A stretch of DNA of 22,800 nucleotides from an uncultured Lachnospiraceae bacterium. Lineage in GTDB: Bacteria; Bacillota; Clostridia; Lachnospirales; Lachnospiraceae. The notes below the pieces were generated by a model. The model did not search any database. It was not told the origin of the DNA and was given only the letters and a program-made list of their open reading frames with translations. Position numbers and translations under genes: made by a program. Shown here in pieces: positions 1 to 5,127 of the stretch (position 1 is the first letter of the stretch; each line of letters opens with the position of its first letter). The stretch covers positions 1 to 22,800 of the forward strand of contig CAJJYZ010000036.1 in the NCBI GenBank assembly GCA_905197485.1, in the 5' to 3' direction.

Positions 1-379
1 TGGTAAGCCGTTCCGTCTGTGTCAGCAGCACGTTATTTTGAAATACCGGGTCGGTATAGGGCTTTATATCTTCGGCGTTGCCCCAACGGGCAGAACCGTA
101 TTCGATACCTTTTCGATATTTCTTTGCGTTCTTGCCTTTGAAGTACACCATAAGCCGGATAAGGACAGCCCCCGCAATACCGATAAGCAAATCCATAAGG
201 GCAAGGCTCGGAAGCGGGCTTGCAAAGGCAGCGGAAAAGCCGTCTGCAAGAGAAAGCACCTTGCCGGAAAGGTCAGCTCCCGGAGAGAGCCGCACCGCCT
301 GTCCGATTTTGTCAAAGAGATAGACAAAGAGCACATAGGGGGCATTTAGGATAAGCAGCTTTTTAAGTTCCGGCTTCAT
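1..379 (-). CDS. VirD4/TraG-family conjugative coupling protein, N-terminal part
   Basis: This is the first 126 codons of a gene that runs off the left edge of the window, read from an ATG with a strong GGGAGG ribosome binding site. Coupling proteins are membrane ATPases that hand the relaxase-bound DNA strand to the type IV secretion channel. The visible part has a hydrophobic segment at about residues 8-24, a second at about 62-79, then a basic stretch and the motif EYGSARWGN followed by ADI-type residues just before the expected ATPase core. That N-terminal layout is typical of the VirD4-like proteins of Tn1549-type elements. The Walker A and B motifs would lie outside the window, so activity cannot be judged. 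Its ATG overlaps the stop of the pcfB-like gene by four bases (ATGA), which points to translational coupling. The family call is from remembered similarity, and I am fairly sure of it. Confidence 0.85.
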   Translation of the reverse strand, partial: MKPELKKLLILNAPYVLFVYLFDKIGQAVRLSPGADLSGKVLSLADGFSAAFASPLPSLALMDLLIGIAGAVLIRLMVYFKGKNAKKYRKGIEYGSARWGNAEDIKPYTDPVFQNNVLLTQTERLT

Positions 380-852
380 AGCGATACCTCCCTGTCCTTT
401 TTCTTCACTTTGTCCCTCTGTGCGTTCAGAGCTGCCGCCTTATCTTTCAGAGTAGAAAGCAGCTTGCGGATAGAGGGCTTTTTATCCCTGCCTAATTTCT
501 TTGCGGTAAATTCCCGGAACGCTTCGGTCATAACGTCAATATCCTTGCCCCGAAAAGACACAAGGTAGGTCGGCGGCTTGCCGTTCTCAATCTTCTTGAC
601 GTTGTAATCAAGCCCGTTTTTCCTTGCGATAGGGTCAAAGGCTTTGATATTTTGGTCGGTAATCTCAATGTTGGAAACCTTTTCTCCCGGCTTCATAAGC
701 TGCCGCATAGTGATTTTCCCATGCGGGGCTTTGGTTAGCTGCCCTTTGCCTTTGGCAAGCAGGGCTTTCATAGCCTTTTGCAGCACTTCGGCGGTCAGCT
801 TAGATGTTTTGATTGCTAAAGATACGACTTTTTCGTTGACTTCATCTTGCAT
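376..852 (-). CDS. PcfB family protein (DUF3801), conjugation accessory
   Basis: The 158-residue protein is soluble and lysine-rich, with no signal peptide or membrane segment. It has the features of PcfB/DUF3801 proteins: an amphipathic N-terminal third, a central stretch with KPGEKVSNIEIT and the IKAFDPIARKNGLDYNVKK core, then a YLVSFRGKDIDVMTEAF block and a basic tail. PcfB-type proteins sit next to the VirD4/PcfC coupling protein in Gram-positive conjugation modules and are thought to help dock the relaxosome, and this neighbour relationship is seen here (four-base overlap). The start is an ATG preceded by an AAAGGAGGG ribosome binding site. The biochemical role is inferred from family and context, not from any catalytic motif. 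Confidence 0.85.
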   Translation of the reverse strand: MQDEVNEKVVSLAIKTSKLTAEVLQKAMKALLAKGKGQLTKAPHGKITMRQLMKPGEKVSNIEITDQNIKAFDPIARKNGLDYNVKKIENGKPPTYLVSFRGKDIDVMTEAFREFTAKKLGRDKKPSIRKLLSTLKDKAAALNAQRDKVKKKDREVSL

Positions 853-934
853 GAAATCCCTCCTTTCGTGGTTTTGTTAGGGTGGTGCGCCGCTTCGGGG
901 CATAAAAATAAGGCGTACATTTTTCATGCCGCCT

Positions 935-1153
935 TTAGATACGCACCCGCAGCCCGTTCAAATCCGAAGCCCTCACACCGACAAGATACCAGTTGTCCCC
1001 GTACTCCATGCGGGTCGGCTTCCATTTGCCGCGTACAAACACTTCAATGCAATCCCCACAATGCAGTCCTCCGTAGTAGTCGTTAAGGTCAAAGCGAATG
1101 TCGTAACGGTCTGCCGTTTCATCAAAAATTAAAGCTCCTGTTTTCTGTGCCAT
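935..1153 (-). CDS. Small DUF5348-type protein of conjugative elements
   Basis: A 72-residue protein beginning MAQKTGALIF. I chose this ATG, not longer in-frame starts, because a perfect AGGAGGA ribosome binding site sits seven bases upstream; the longer reading would run through the end of the upstream repA-like gene. The sequence has a compact beta-rich look, with alternating hydrophobic and polar residues and the short motifs YDIRFDL, LHCGDCIEVF and DNWYLVG. This matches the small DUF5348 proteins common in Tn1549-like elements. They have no known activity; the fold and the place between replication and conjugation genes could suit a regulator or nucleic-acid binding factor, but that is a guess. 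The 82 bases between it and the pcfB-like gene hold only a short GC-rich stretch and the downstream ribosome binding site. Confidence 0.75.
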   Translation of the reverse strand: MAQKTGALIFDETADRYDIRFDLNDYYGGLHCGDCIEVFVRGKWKPTRMEYGDNWYLVGVRASDLNGLRVRI

Positions 1154-1172
1154 ATTAAAATCCTCCTGTTTT

Positions 1173-2084
1173 TTAATAGCCGCCGTACATATCGTGATTG
1201 ACAAGGGCGGTGTAATAGCTGTCAATGGTGTTGGGTGCATTGAAAAGTACCGCTTTCAGATATTGCTTGATGTTGCGGATTTTCGTGGTGTTCTCTTTCA
1301 TGCAGTCAAAGACAAATTCAATGTGATTGCTGTTGAGCTTCATAAACTTTGCTTTGACAAGCTCTGCCGGATAATCGTCCCCGGCGATACGAATTGTCTT
1401 TCGTTTGGTGCAGACAGTTTCAAGGATAAGGGACACAATCTCGTCCAAGCGTTCCCTGTCAATGTTGCTATGCTTGATAAAATGCTCATACTCGATATTG
1501 TCCTTAATGATTTCCTCATACACACTGTATGCGTCTGCCGTTTCCGTTCCTTTCCGTTCCGGCTCTGCCGTTTCCTCCCTCAAAGGAGAGGGGTTAGGGG
1601 AAAGGATAGGAATGGAATGGTTATTTGATAAATCCGTATTTGATTTTTCTTTTTTTGATAAGTCAGTCTTTTGTATATCTTTATTTAATTGCATTGGATT
1701 TTCCGACGTCGGGTTATCCGGTGTCGGATTTTCCAATATCGGGTTATCCGCTGTTGGATTTTCCAATACCGGACAATCCAATGCCGGGGGCTGTGGCTGT
1801 TCGTAAATGGTGTACTCGATAGCGGTCATTTTACCTTTCTCGTCGCGTCCCTGCCGTCTTGTGATATATCCGGCTTTTTCAAGCTCCCATACAGCGGTGC
1901 GGATAGCGTCGATACTTTCCCGGTTGATATAGGACAGTCCTGCAAGAGTATAGTCCCAATCCTCCGGCAAGGACAGCATTTGTGATAACAGCCCTTTTGC
2001 CTTTAGTGAAAGCTCCTTGTTGCGTAAATGGTGGTTGCTCATAACCGTATATCCTGTGTTTCTCTCCACGCGGAAAACTGCCAT
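1173..2084 (-). CDS. RepA-like replication initiator of an integrative element (HTH, DUF6017)
   Basis: The 303-residue protein starts MAVFRVERNTGYTVMSN and has an N-terminal winged helix-turn-helix of about 90 residues (SLKAKGLLSQMLSLPEDWDY, then an INRESIDAIRTAVWELEKAGYI block). It is typical of RepA_N-like or DUF6017 proteins of Tn1549-like elements and Firmicute plasmids. These proteins are thought to bind an origin and allow autonomous replication of the excised circle. The middle (about residues 100-180) is low complexity and holds a five-residue repeat of the form D/E-N-P-x-x. The C-terminal 120 residues (from ADAYSVYEEII) form the DUF6017 domain. The start is an ATG with an AAAGGAG ribosome binding site 11 bases upstream. 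It is preceded by a structured leader and terminator (annotated separately). The replication function is inferred from the family. Confidence 0.85.
   Translation of the reverse strand: MAVFRVERNTGYTVMSNHHLRNKELSLKAKGLLSQMLSLPEDWDYTLAGLSYINRESIDAIRTAVWELEKAGYITRRQGRDEKGKMTAIEYTIYEQPQPPALDCPVLENPTADNPILENPTPDNPTSENPMQLNKDIQKTDLSKKEKSNTDLSNNHSIPILSPNPSPLREETAEPERKGTETADAYSVYEEIIKDNIEYEHFIKHSNIDRERLDEIVSLILETVCTKRKTIRIAGDDYPAELVKAKFMKLNSNHIEFVFDCMKENTTKIRNIKQYLKAVLFNAPNTIDSYYTALVNHDMYGGY
1696..1785 (-). repeat. Six 15-bp units encoding a D/E-N-P-x-x repeat inside repA-like gene
   Basis: On the plus strand the units begin GGATTTTCC or GGGTTATCC and alternate, giving a 15-bp period with a 30-bp super-period over six units; the sixth is degenerate. 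On the coding strand they give DCPVL, ENPTA, DNPIL, ENPTP, DNPTS and ENPMQ. The reading frame is kept, so copy-number change would only lengthen or shorten the linker between the HTH and the DUF6017 domain. Confidence 0.85.
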
Positions 2085-2111
2085 AGCTTCATCAACTCCT
2101 TTGCTGCATAT

Positions 2112-2225
2112 TTGTTACGCAGTAGAACAGCGATTTTGAGGGTTTAGGTATCAATCCCTTACCCTGTGAAAACCGCACCCGCAAAGCCTTGTGTAGCAAG
2201 GCTCTTTTTGCCCCTACTGCGTAAC
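2112..2225 (-). repeat. 12-bp perfect inverted repeat in the repA leader
   Basis: GTTACGCAGTAG lies at one end (plus 2112-2123) and its exact complement CTACTGCGTAAC at the other (plus 2214-2225), 90 bases apart. In the minus-strand transcript they could pair and enclose the whole stretch between the leader terminator and the repA-like ribosome binding site. Inside lies a second 7-bp hairpin (AGCCTTG with CAAGGCT, 2189-2207 region) and an imperfect GGGT/ACCC stem. The arms could instead be a protein-binding site at an origin. The pairing was found by eye and no energy was computed. Confidence 0.7.
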
Positions 2226-2233
2226 ATGAGGGT

Positions 2234-2285
2234 AAAAAAATAGCGGCGTTCCTGTTCCCCTGTGTAGGAGTGAAGAAACGCCGCT
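2234..2285 (-). terminator. Leader terminator upstream of the repA-like gene
   Basis: Read on the minus strand, AGCGGCGTT pairs over nine bases with AACGCCGCT, with a smaller CTCC/GGGG hairpin in the loop, and is followed at once by ATTTTTTTA. This is a classic intrinsic terminator. It lies about 150 bases before the start codon of the repA-like gene and downstream of a possible -10 box, so most transcripts would stop here unless read-through is favoured. That layout is an attenuator. A short CCGC/GCGG hairpin at 2281-2293 shares bases with the 5' arm and could compete with it. Confidence 0.75.
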
Positions 2286-2296
2286 GTATGCGGTAC

Positions 2297-2302
2297 ATTA
2301 TA
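2297..2302 (-). promoter_or_regulatory. Possible -10 box for the repA leader transcript
   Basis: A perfect TATAAT on the minus strand sits 12 bases before the leader terminator stem. No good -35 is seen at 17 bases, only a weak TGATAG, so this is a tentative promoter. If used, the transcript would start just upstream of or within the terminator stem, and the 68-codon reading frame whose ATG overlaps this box could not be translated from that ATG. Confidence 0.35.
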
Positions 2303-2407
2303 ATATTTTAACTTCTGTTCTATCATGCTATATGGTTCTATCCGTAGAAATCTGTATGCCCGTTTAGCAATACATAAAATGCGTTGGACTCCGGTTTTCG
2401 ACTATCT

Positions 2408-2430
2408 TTTTACACCCATTTCTACACCCA
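2408..2430. repeat. Direct repeat pair, TACACCCA, 12-base spacing
   Basis: TTTTTACACCCATTTCTACA starts a pair of TACACCCA copies exactly 12 bases apart. A similar pair (CTACACAA and CTACACTA), also 12 bases apart, lies at 2639-2658. Short spaced direct repeats near the ends of tyrosine-recombinase elements often serve as arm-type integrase sites; this role is inferred here. Confidence 0.5.
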
Positions 2431-2592
2431 AATGGCATGAAACTATATGATTTTGCATGAAGTTTTATAAACTTGCAATTTCAAAAAACCTTGTAACCAT
2501 GCGGTTTTACGGACTTTTATTGAGGTATATAGATTTATGAAAAAAGGCTAATTTACAACGATACCTAATTTCATTTTTATCTTTACCTGCCT

Positions 2593-2619
2593 GAAAACCA
2601 TTGATTTATAAGGGTTTTC
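2593..2619. repeat. 27-base imperfect palindrome, possible recombination core
   Basis: GAAAACC and GGTTTTC form 7-bp inverted arms around a 13-base AT-rich centre. Two inverted integrase half-sites around a short crossover region have this shape. It lies 20 bases from the second TACAC repeat pair. A core-site role is only inferred; it could equally be a chance palindrome in AT-rich DNA. Confidence 0.35.
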
Positions 2620-2638
2620 ACCTTTCTATTAAATATTT

Positions 2639-2658
2639 CTACACAATTTACTACACTA
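2639..2658. repeat. Direct repeat pair, CTACAC, 12-base spacing
   Basis: CTACACAATTTA is followed directly by CTACACTAATTT, two related 12-base units. They match the pair at 2408-2430 in spacing and TACAC core. They may be recombinase or initiator binding sites of the mobile element. Confidence 0.5.
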
Positions 2659-2756
2659 ATTTTAAACGATTTCAAAGATTTTTTCAATCCTTGATTTTCC
2701 AAGCGTATTTTCAAACAGCTTATACTCTTACACCACGCTTATATTTATCCCTATAC

Positions 2757-2781
2757 GAAAATAAGGGAGCTAACGCTCCCT
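2757..2781 (-). terminator. Intrinsic terminator downstream of thiN
   Basis: On the minus strand AGGGAGC, loop GTTA and GCTCCCT make a 7-bp perfect stem followed by TATTTTC. It would end the long operon (121 bases after the thiN stop) as well as the short transcript from the promoter at 2847-2875. It also shields the mobile element from read-through. Confidence 0.7.
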
Positions 2782-2840
2782 CTGAGTTTAAAATCTTCCA
2801 CTTATATGGCAGGAACTCTCCCGAAGATAGTCTTCTATCT
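2757..2840 (-). ncRNA. Candidate small RNA or orphaned leader between thiN and the mobile element
   Basis: A well-formed promoter (annotated separately) would start a transcript near 2840. About 84 bases later comes an intrinsic terminator. Within the RNA I see a hairpin right at the start (AGATAG/CTATCT), and an alternative stem ATCTTC (2823-2828) with GAAGAT (2793-2798). GAGTT (2814-2818) in the loop of that stem matches AACTC (2784-2788) outside it, a pseudoknot-like arrangement. GGGAG (2818-2822) can also pair with CTCCC of the terminator (2765-2769), so anti-termination is possible. I do not recognise any known riboswitch or RNA family. It may be a stand-alone RNA, or the leader of a gene now cut off by insertion of the element. 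Confidence 0.4.
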
Positions 2841-2846
2841 AAGAAT

Positions 2847-2875
2847 AGTATATGATACCTCCATAAAAATATCAA
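2847..2875 (-). promoter_or_regulatory. Sigma-A-type promoter just after thiN
   Basis: TTGATA (2870-2875), 17-base spacer, TATACT (2847-2852) on the minus strand, beginning 27 bases after the thiN stop codon. Five of six bases match the consensus in the -35 box and five of six in the -10 box, and the spacing is ideal. No gene follows before the terminator about 90 bases away, which is why the stretch between is proposed as an RNA. Confidence 0.6.
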
Positions 2876-2902
2876 CTCTTTTATGTACTTGTTCAGACTA
2901 TA

Positions 2903-3580
2903 TTATTTTATGCCTTTATCTCTCGTTTCCATCAAAATGACAAGTCCTTTCGGAAATGTAATCGTCACTTTTTCCTCTTTTGCCTGATTACTTACACAAA
3001 GACTGTCATATGGCGTCAGCACATGGTCTGTAAGGGGATATTTCGCGCCTTTGATATAGAAGTGTTCCACGATTCCATCGAGCGGAAACACCGAAAAGTA
3101 CGGTCCAAACATTTTTTCTTTATAGAGCACCTCTTCTTTTTCTATCACGCGGATTCGATTATGGCTATCCCGAATCTCCGCGCGGATTCCGGCTTTCTGC
3201 GGAATCGAAAGGGTCTGGATATTGCCGAGCACATGGTCGAGCCTTGTCCCTGTAACTCCATAGAGATAGATGCTCTCACAGTTCTTTTCCATCGCAAGTC
3301 GAACCCCTATCTCTGTGTCCGTCGCATCCTTCACCGGGTCAAATTCCCGAATCGGAACTTGCGTCTCTTCCTTATAATATCGGACAATCTCTGCCGGAAG
3401 GCTGTCGAAGTCCCCCACGATATAGTCCGGGGTCATCTGATGCTCATATAAGAAGCGGTTTCCGCTATCTACACCGATTAACAGACAATTATCTCCAGAC
3501 TCTTTGTGCGCCTTCCATTCTGCCAGCACAAATTCCTCTTCCAACATTCCACCGCTTATTATCACTGCCCTAGTTTTCAT
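2903..3580 (-). CDS. thiN: Thiamine diphosphokinase
   Basis: The 225-residue protein is the usual length for bacterial thiamine pyrophosphokinase, which makes thiamine diphosphate from thiamine and ATP in the cytosol. Visible motifs are GVDSG at 36-40, the metal/ATP-binding GDFDS at 56-60, DATDTE at 85-90 and GVTGTRLDH at 108-116, followed by a beta-rich C-terminal thiamine-binding domain. The start codon lies inside the end of rpe (11-base overlap), so translation is probably coupled. It is the last gene of the long run and is followed by a terminator. No TPP riboswitch is seen anywhere near it, which fits co-expression with housekeeping genes and not feedback control of thiamine uptake. Confidence 0.95.
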   Translation of the reverse strand: MKTRAVIISGGMLEEEFVLAEWKAHKESGDNCLLIGVDSGNRFLYEHQMTPDYIVGDFDSLPAEIVRYYKEETQVPIREFDPVKDATDTEIGVRLAMEKNCESIYLYGVTGTRLDHVLGNIQTLSIPQKAGIRAEIRDSHNRIRVIEKEEVLYKEKMFGPYFSVFPLDGIVEHFYIKGAKYPLTDHVLTPYDSLCVSNQAKEEKVTITFPKGLVILMETRDKGIK

Positions 3581-4238
3581 AGCTTTTCAAAATCTCCATG
3601 AACTGTCTTGTATTTTCAGCCGCCTTTCCACCTTTGAATACGGCAGAACCGGCTACGATAATATTCGCCCCTGCATCCAGAACTTCCCTTACATTCGTCA
3701 GATAGATTCCTCCATCAACCTGAATGTCTGTCTGCAATCCCTTGGCAGTAATCATGGCTCTTGTCTCCCTGATTTTCTCAAGAGAATTTTCGATGAATTT
3801 CTGTCCGCCAAATCCCGGATGTACCGACATAATCAGCACCATATCTACTTTCTCGATATATGCCTCCAGTTCAGAAACCGGTGTATCCGGACAGATGGAG
3901 ATTCCAACCTTTAATCCGTATTCTCTGATTTTCGCAATCGTCGCGTTTACATCTTCACATGCTTCCAGATGAATCGTAATCAAATCTGCTCCTGCATTTT
4001 TGAATGCTTCTACATAACGAATCGGTTCTGTAATCATAAGATGCGCATCCATCACCTGATTGGTACAACTCTTGATAGAGGAAAGAACCGGCATGCCAAA
4101 TGAAATGCTCGGAACAAATATCCCGTCCATCACATCAAAATGAAGATATTCTGCCCCATGTTCCTCTGTCGCTTTGATTTCCTTTCCAAGCTCTTTAAAA
4201 TCTGCCGCCAAAATAGACGGTGCAAGTATATAATTCAT
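3570..4238 (-). CDS. rpe: Ribulose-phosphate 3-epimerase
   Basis: The 222-residue TIM-barrel enzyme interconverts ribulose 5-phosphate and xylulose 5-phosphate in the pentose phosphate pathway. The family signature LHFDVMDGIFVP (residues 32-43) holds the metal-binding His33 and the catalytic Asp35, and the second signature MSVHPGFGGQKF (about 139-150) is intact, as are VDGGI (about 174) and the phosphate-binding AGSAVF near the C-terminus. The start is an ATG with an AAGGAGATA ribosome binding site; rsgA ends two bases upstream and thiN starts within its end. The rsgA-rpe-thiN order behind prkC/stp is a common Firmicute arrangement. Confidence 0.97.
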   Translation of the reverse strand: MNYILAPSILAADFKELGKEIKATEEHGAEYLHFDVMDGIFVPSISFGMPVLSSIKSCTNQVMDAHLMITEPIRYVEAFKNAGADLITIHLEACEDVNATIAKIREYGLKVGISICPDTPVSELEAYIEKVDMVLIMSVHPGFGGQKFIENSLEKIRETRAMITAKGLQTDIQVDGGIYLTNVREVLDAGANIIVAGSAVFKGGKAAENTRQFMEILKSYEN

Positions 4239-4240
4239 CT

Positions 4241-5119
4241 TTAATATCTCCTTTTTTCTTTCAGTTCATTGTACATTTCCGTATAGTTCTCATATCGGAT
4301 TCTATGAATTTTTCCTTCTTCCAGCGCCTGCTTCACCGCACATCCCGGCTCATGAATATGGTCGCATCCGTTGAATTTGCATTGTCCTTCATACGGAGCA
4401 AATTCTGGGAAATAATACTTCAGTTCTTCCTTTTCAAAGTCATTCACATAGAGCGAACTGAATCCCGGCGTATCCATAATATAAGAAGTCTCGTTGATTG
4501 GTATGAGTTCCGAATGACGGGTCGTATGCTTTCCTCGTTCAATCTTCTCGCTGATTGTCCCCGTCTCCATCTCAATCTCATTCTGAAACAAGTTAATCAA
4601 GGAAGATTTCCCCACGCCGGAAGGTCCTGCTACCGCAGTCGTCTTTCCTTCCAACACCGCTTTTACAAGTTCCACATTTTCTTCCTGTTTCGCACTTGTA
4701 AATATCACCTGGTATCCACACGTCTGGTAGATTTCCTCCAGTTGCCTGATTTCCTCTTCTTCTGCAATGTCTTTCTTATTAAAGACAAGAACGGTCGGTA
4801 TCTGCTTACATTCCATCATCACAAGAAAACGGTCTAGAAGATTCAAGTGCGGCTTCGGTTTCGTCACCGCAAACACAACAAGCGCCTGGTCAATATTCGC
4901 AACAGCCGGACGAATCAGCTCATTACTCCGTTTCAATATCTGTGTAATATTGCCAAGCTTCTTTTCTTCATCTAAAATATCAATTTCTACATTATCTCCG
5001 ACAAGAGGCTTCACTTTCGCTTTGCGGAATGCCCCTTTTGCCTTACATTCATAAATACCGGATTCTACTATGTGAACATAGTAGAATCCGGCGATTCCTT
5101 TTACAATTTTTCCCTGCAT
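4241..5119 (-). CDS. rsgA: Ribosome small-subunit-dependent GTPase A
   Basis: RsgA is a circularly permuted GTPase that checks late 30S subunit assembly at the decoding centre. The order of motifs shows the permutation: an N-terminal OB-fold, then NKKD (G4, 114-117), GPSGVGKSS (G1, 165-173) and DTPG (G3, 216-219). The C-terminal zinc site is present as Cys247, Cys252, His254 and Cys260. I chose the ATG that gives MQGKIVKGIAGFYYV, eight bases after the prkC stop, since this is where the family normally begins; a GTG at 5134 would add five residues and overlap prkC. Neither start has a strong ribosome binding site (GTAAAGAGA before the ATG). Codons about 10-20 contain a perfect 15-bp hairpin (annotated separately). 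Confidence 0.95.
   Translation of the reverse strand: MQGKIVKGIAGFYYVHIVESGIYECKAKGAFRKAKVKPLVGDNVEIDILDEEKKLGNITQILKRSNELIRPAVANIDQALVVFAVTKPKPHLNLLDRFLVMMECKQIPTVLVFNKKDIAEEEEIRQLEEIYQTCGYQVIFTSAKQEENVELVKAVLEGKTTAVAGPSGVGKSSLINLFQNEIEMETGTISEKIERGKHTTRHSELIPINETSYIMDTPGFSSLYVNDFEKEELKYYFPEFAPYEGQCKFNGCDHIHEPGCAVKQALEEGKIHRIRYENYTEMYNELKEKRRY
5058..5091 (-). repeat. Perfect 15-bp hairpin inside the start of rsgA
   Basis: CCGGATTCTACTATG and CATAGTAGAATCCGG are exact complements separated by four bases (TTCA on the coding strand). The 34-base element begins 28 bases after the rsgA ATG and encodes GFYYVHIVESG. No T-run follows, so it is not an intrinsic terminator. It may slow translation, mark an RNase site between prkC and rsgA messages, or be a by-product of the conserved GFYYVH sequence. 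Confidence 0.9.
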
Positions 5120-5127
5120 AAATCTCT

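Larger units (their letters stand above)
2303..2756. other. Gene-free AT-rich stretch with the probable element-chromosome junction
   Basis: About 450 bases with no credible gene on either strand; the 84-codon plus-strand frame that crosses it has no ribosome binding site and no family look. It contains two pairs of TACAC direct repeats spaced 12 bases apart (near 2411/2423 and 2640/2652), a 27-base imperfect palindrome (2593-2619) and an AAGCGT/ACGCTT inverted pair (2701-2706, 2735-2740). Since the repA-like gene usually lies at one end of Tn1549-like elements and thiN is chromosomal, the junction must lie in or close to this stretch. I cannot fix the exact base, because the other end of the element is not in the window. 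Confidence 0.6.

Noticed and set aside
38..349. Plus- and minus-strand frames of about 80-100 codons at the left edge
   Set aside because: They lie over the coupling-protein gene in other frames; that reading has a good ribosome binding site, membrane segments and family motifs.
1536..1560. Tandem TTTCCGTTCC decamers in the repA-like gene
   Set aside because: Only two copies, within the variable low-complexity linker; they are not enough to call a repeat element.
2092..2298. 68-codon minus-strand frame ending at the repA-like ribosome binding site
   Set aside because: Its ATG overlaps the TATAAT box, there is no ribosome binding site, and it reads through a terminator and a 12-bp inverted repeat. 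It is more likely a by-product of leader structure, although its stop lies only seven bases before repA-like and coupling cannot be excluded.
2601..2855. 84-codon plus-strand frame in the intergenic region
   Set aside because: No ribosome binding site, biased AT-rich composition, and it crosses the terminator and promoter found on the other strand.
3581..4240. Search for a TPP riboswitch that could control thiN
   Set aside because: thiN begins inside rpe and no CUGAGA or other TPP aptamer core is seen upstream within the operon.
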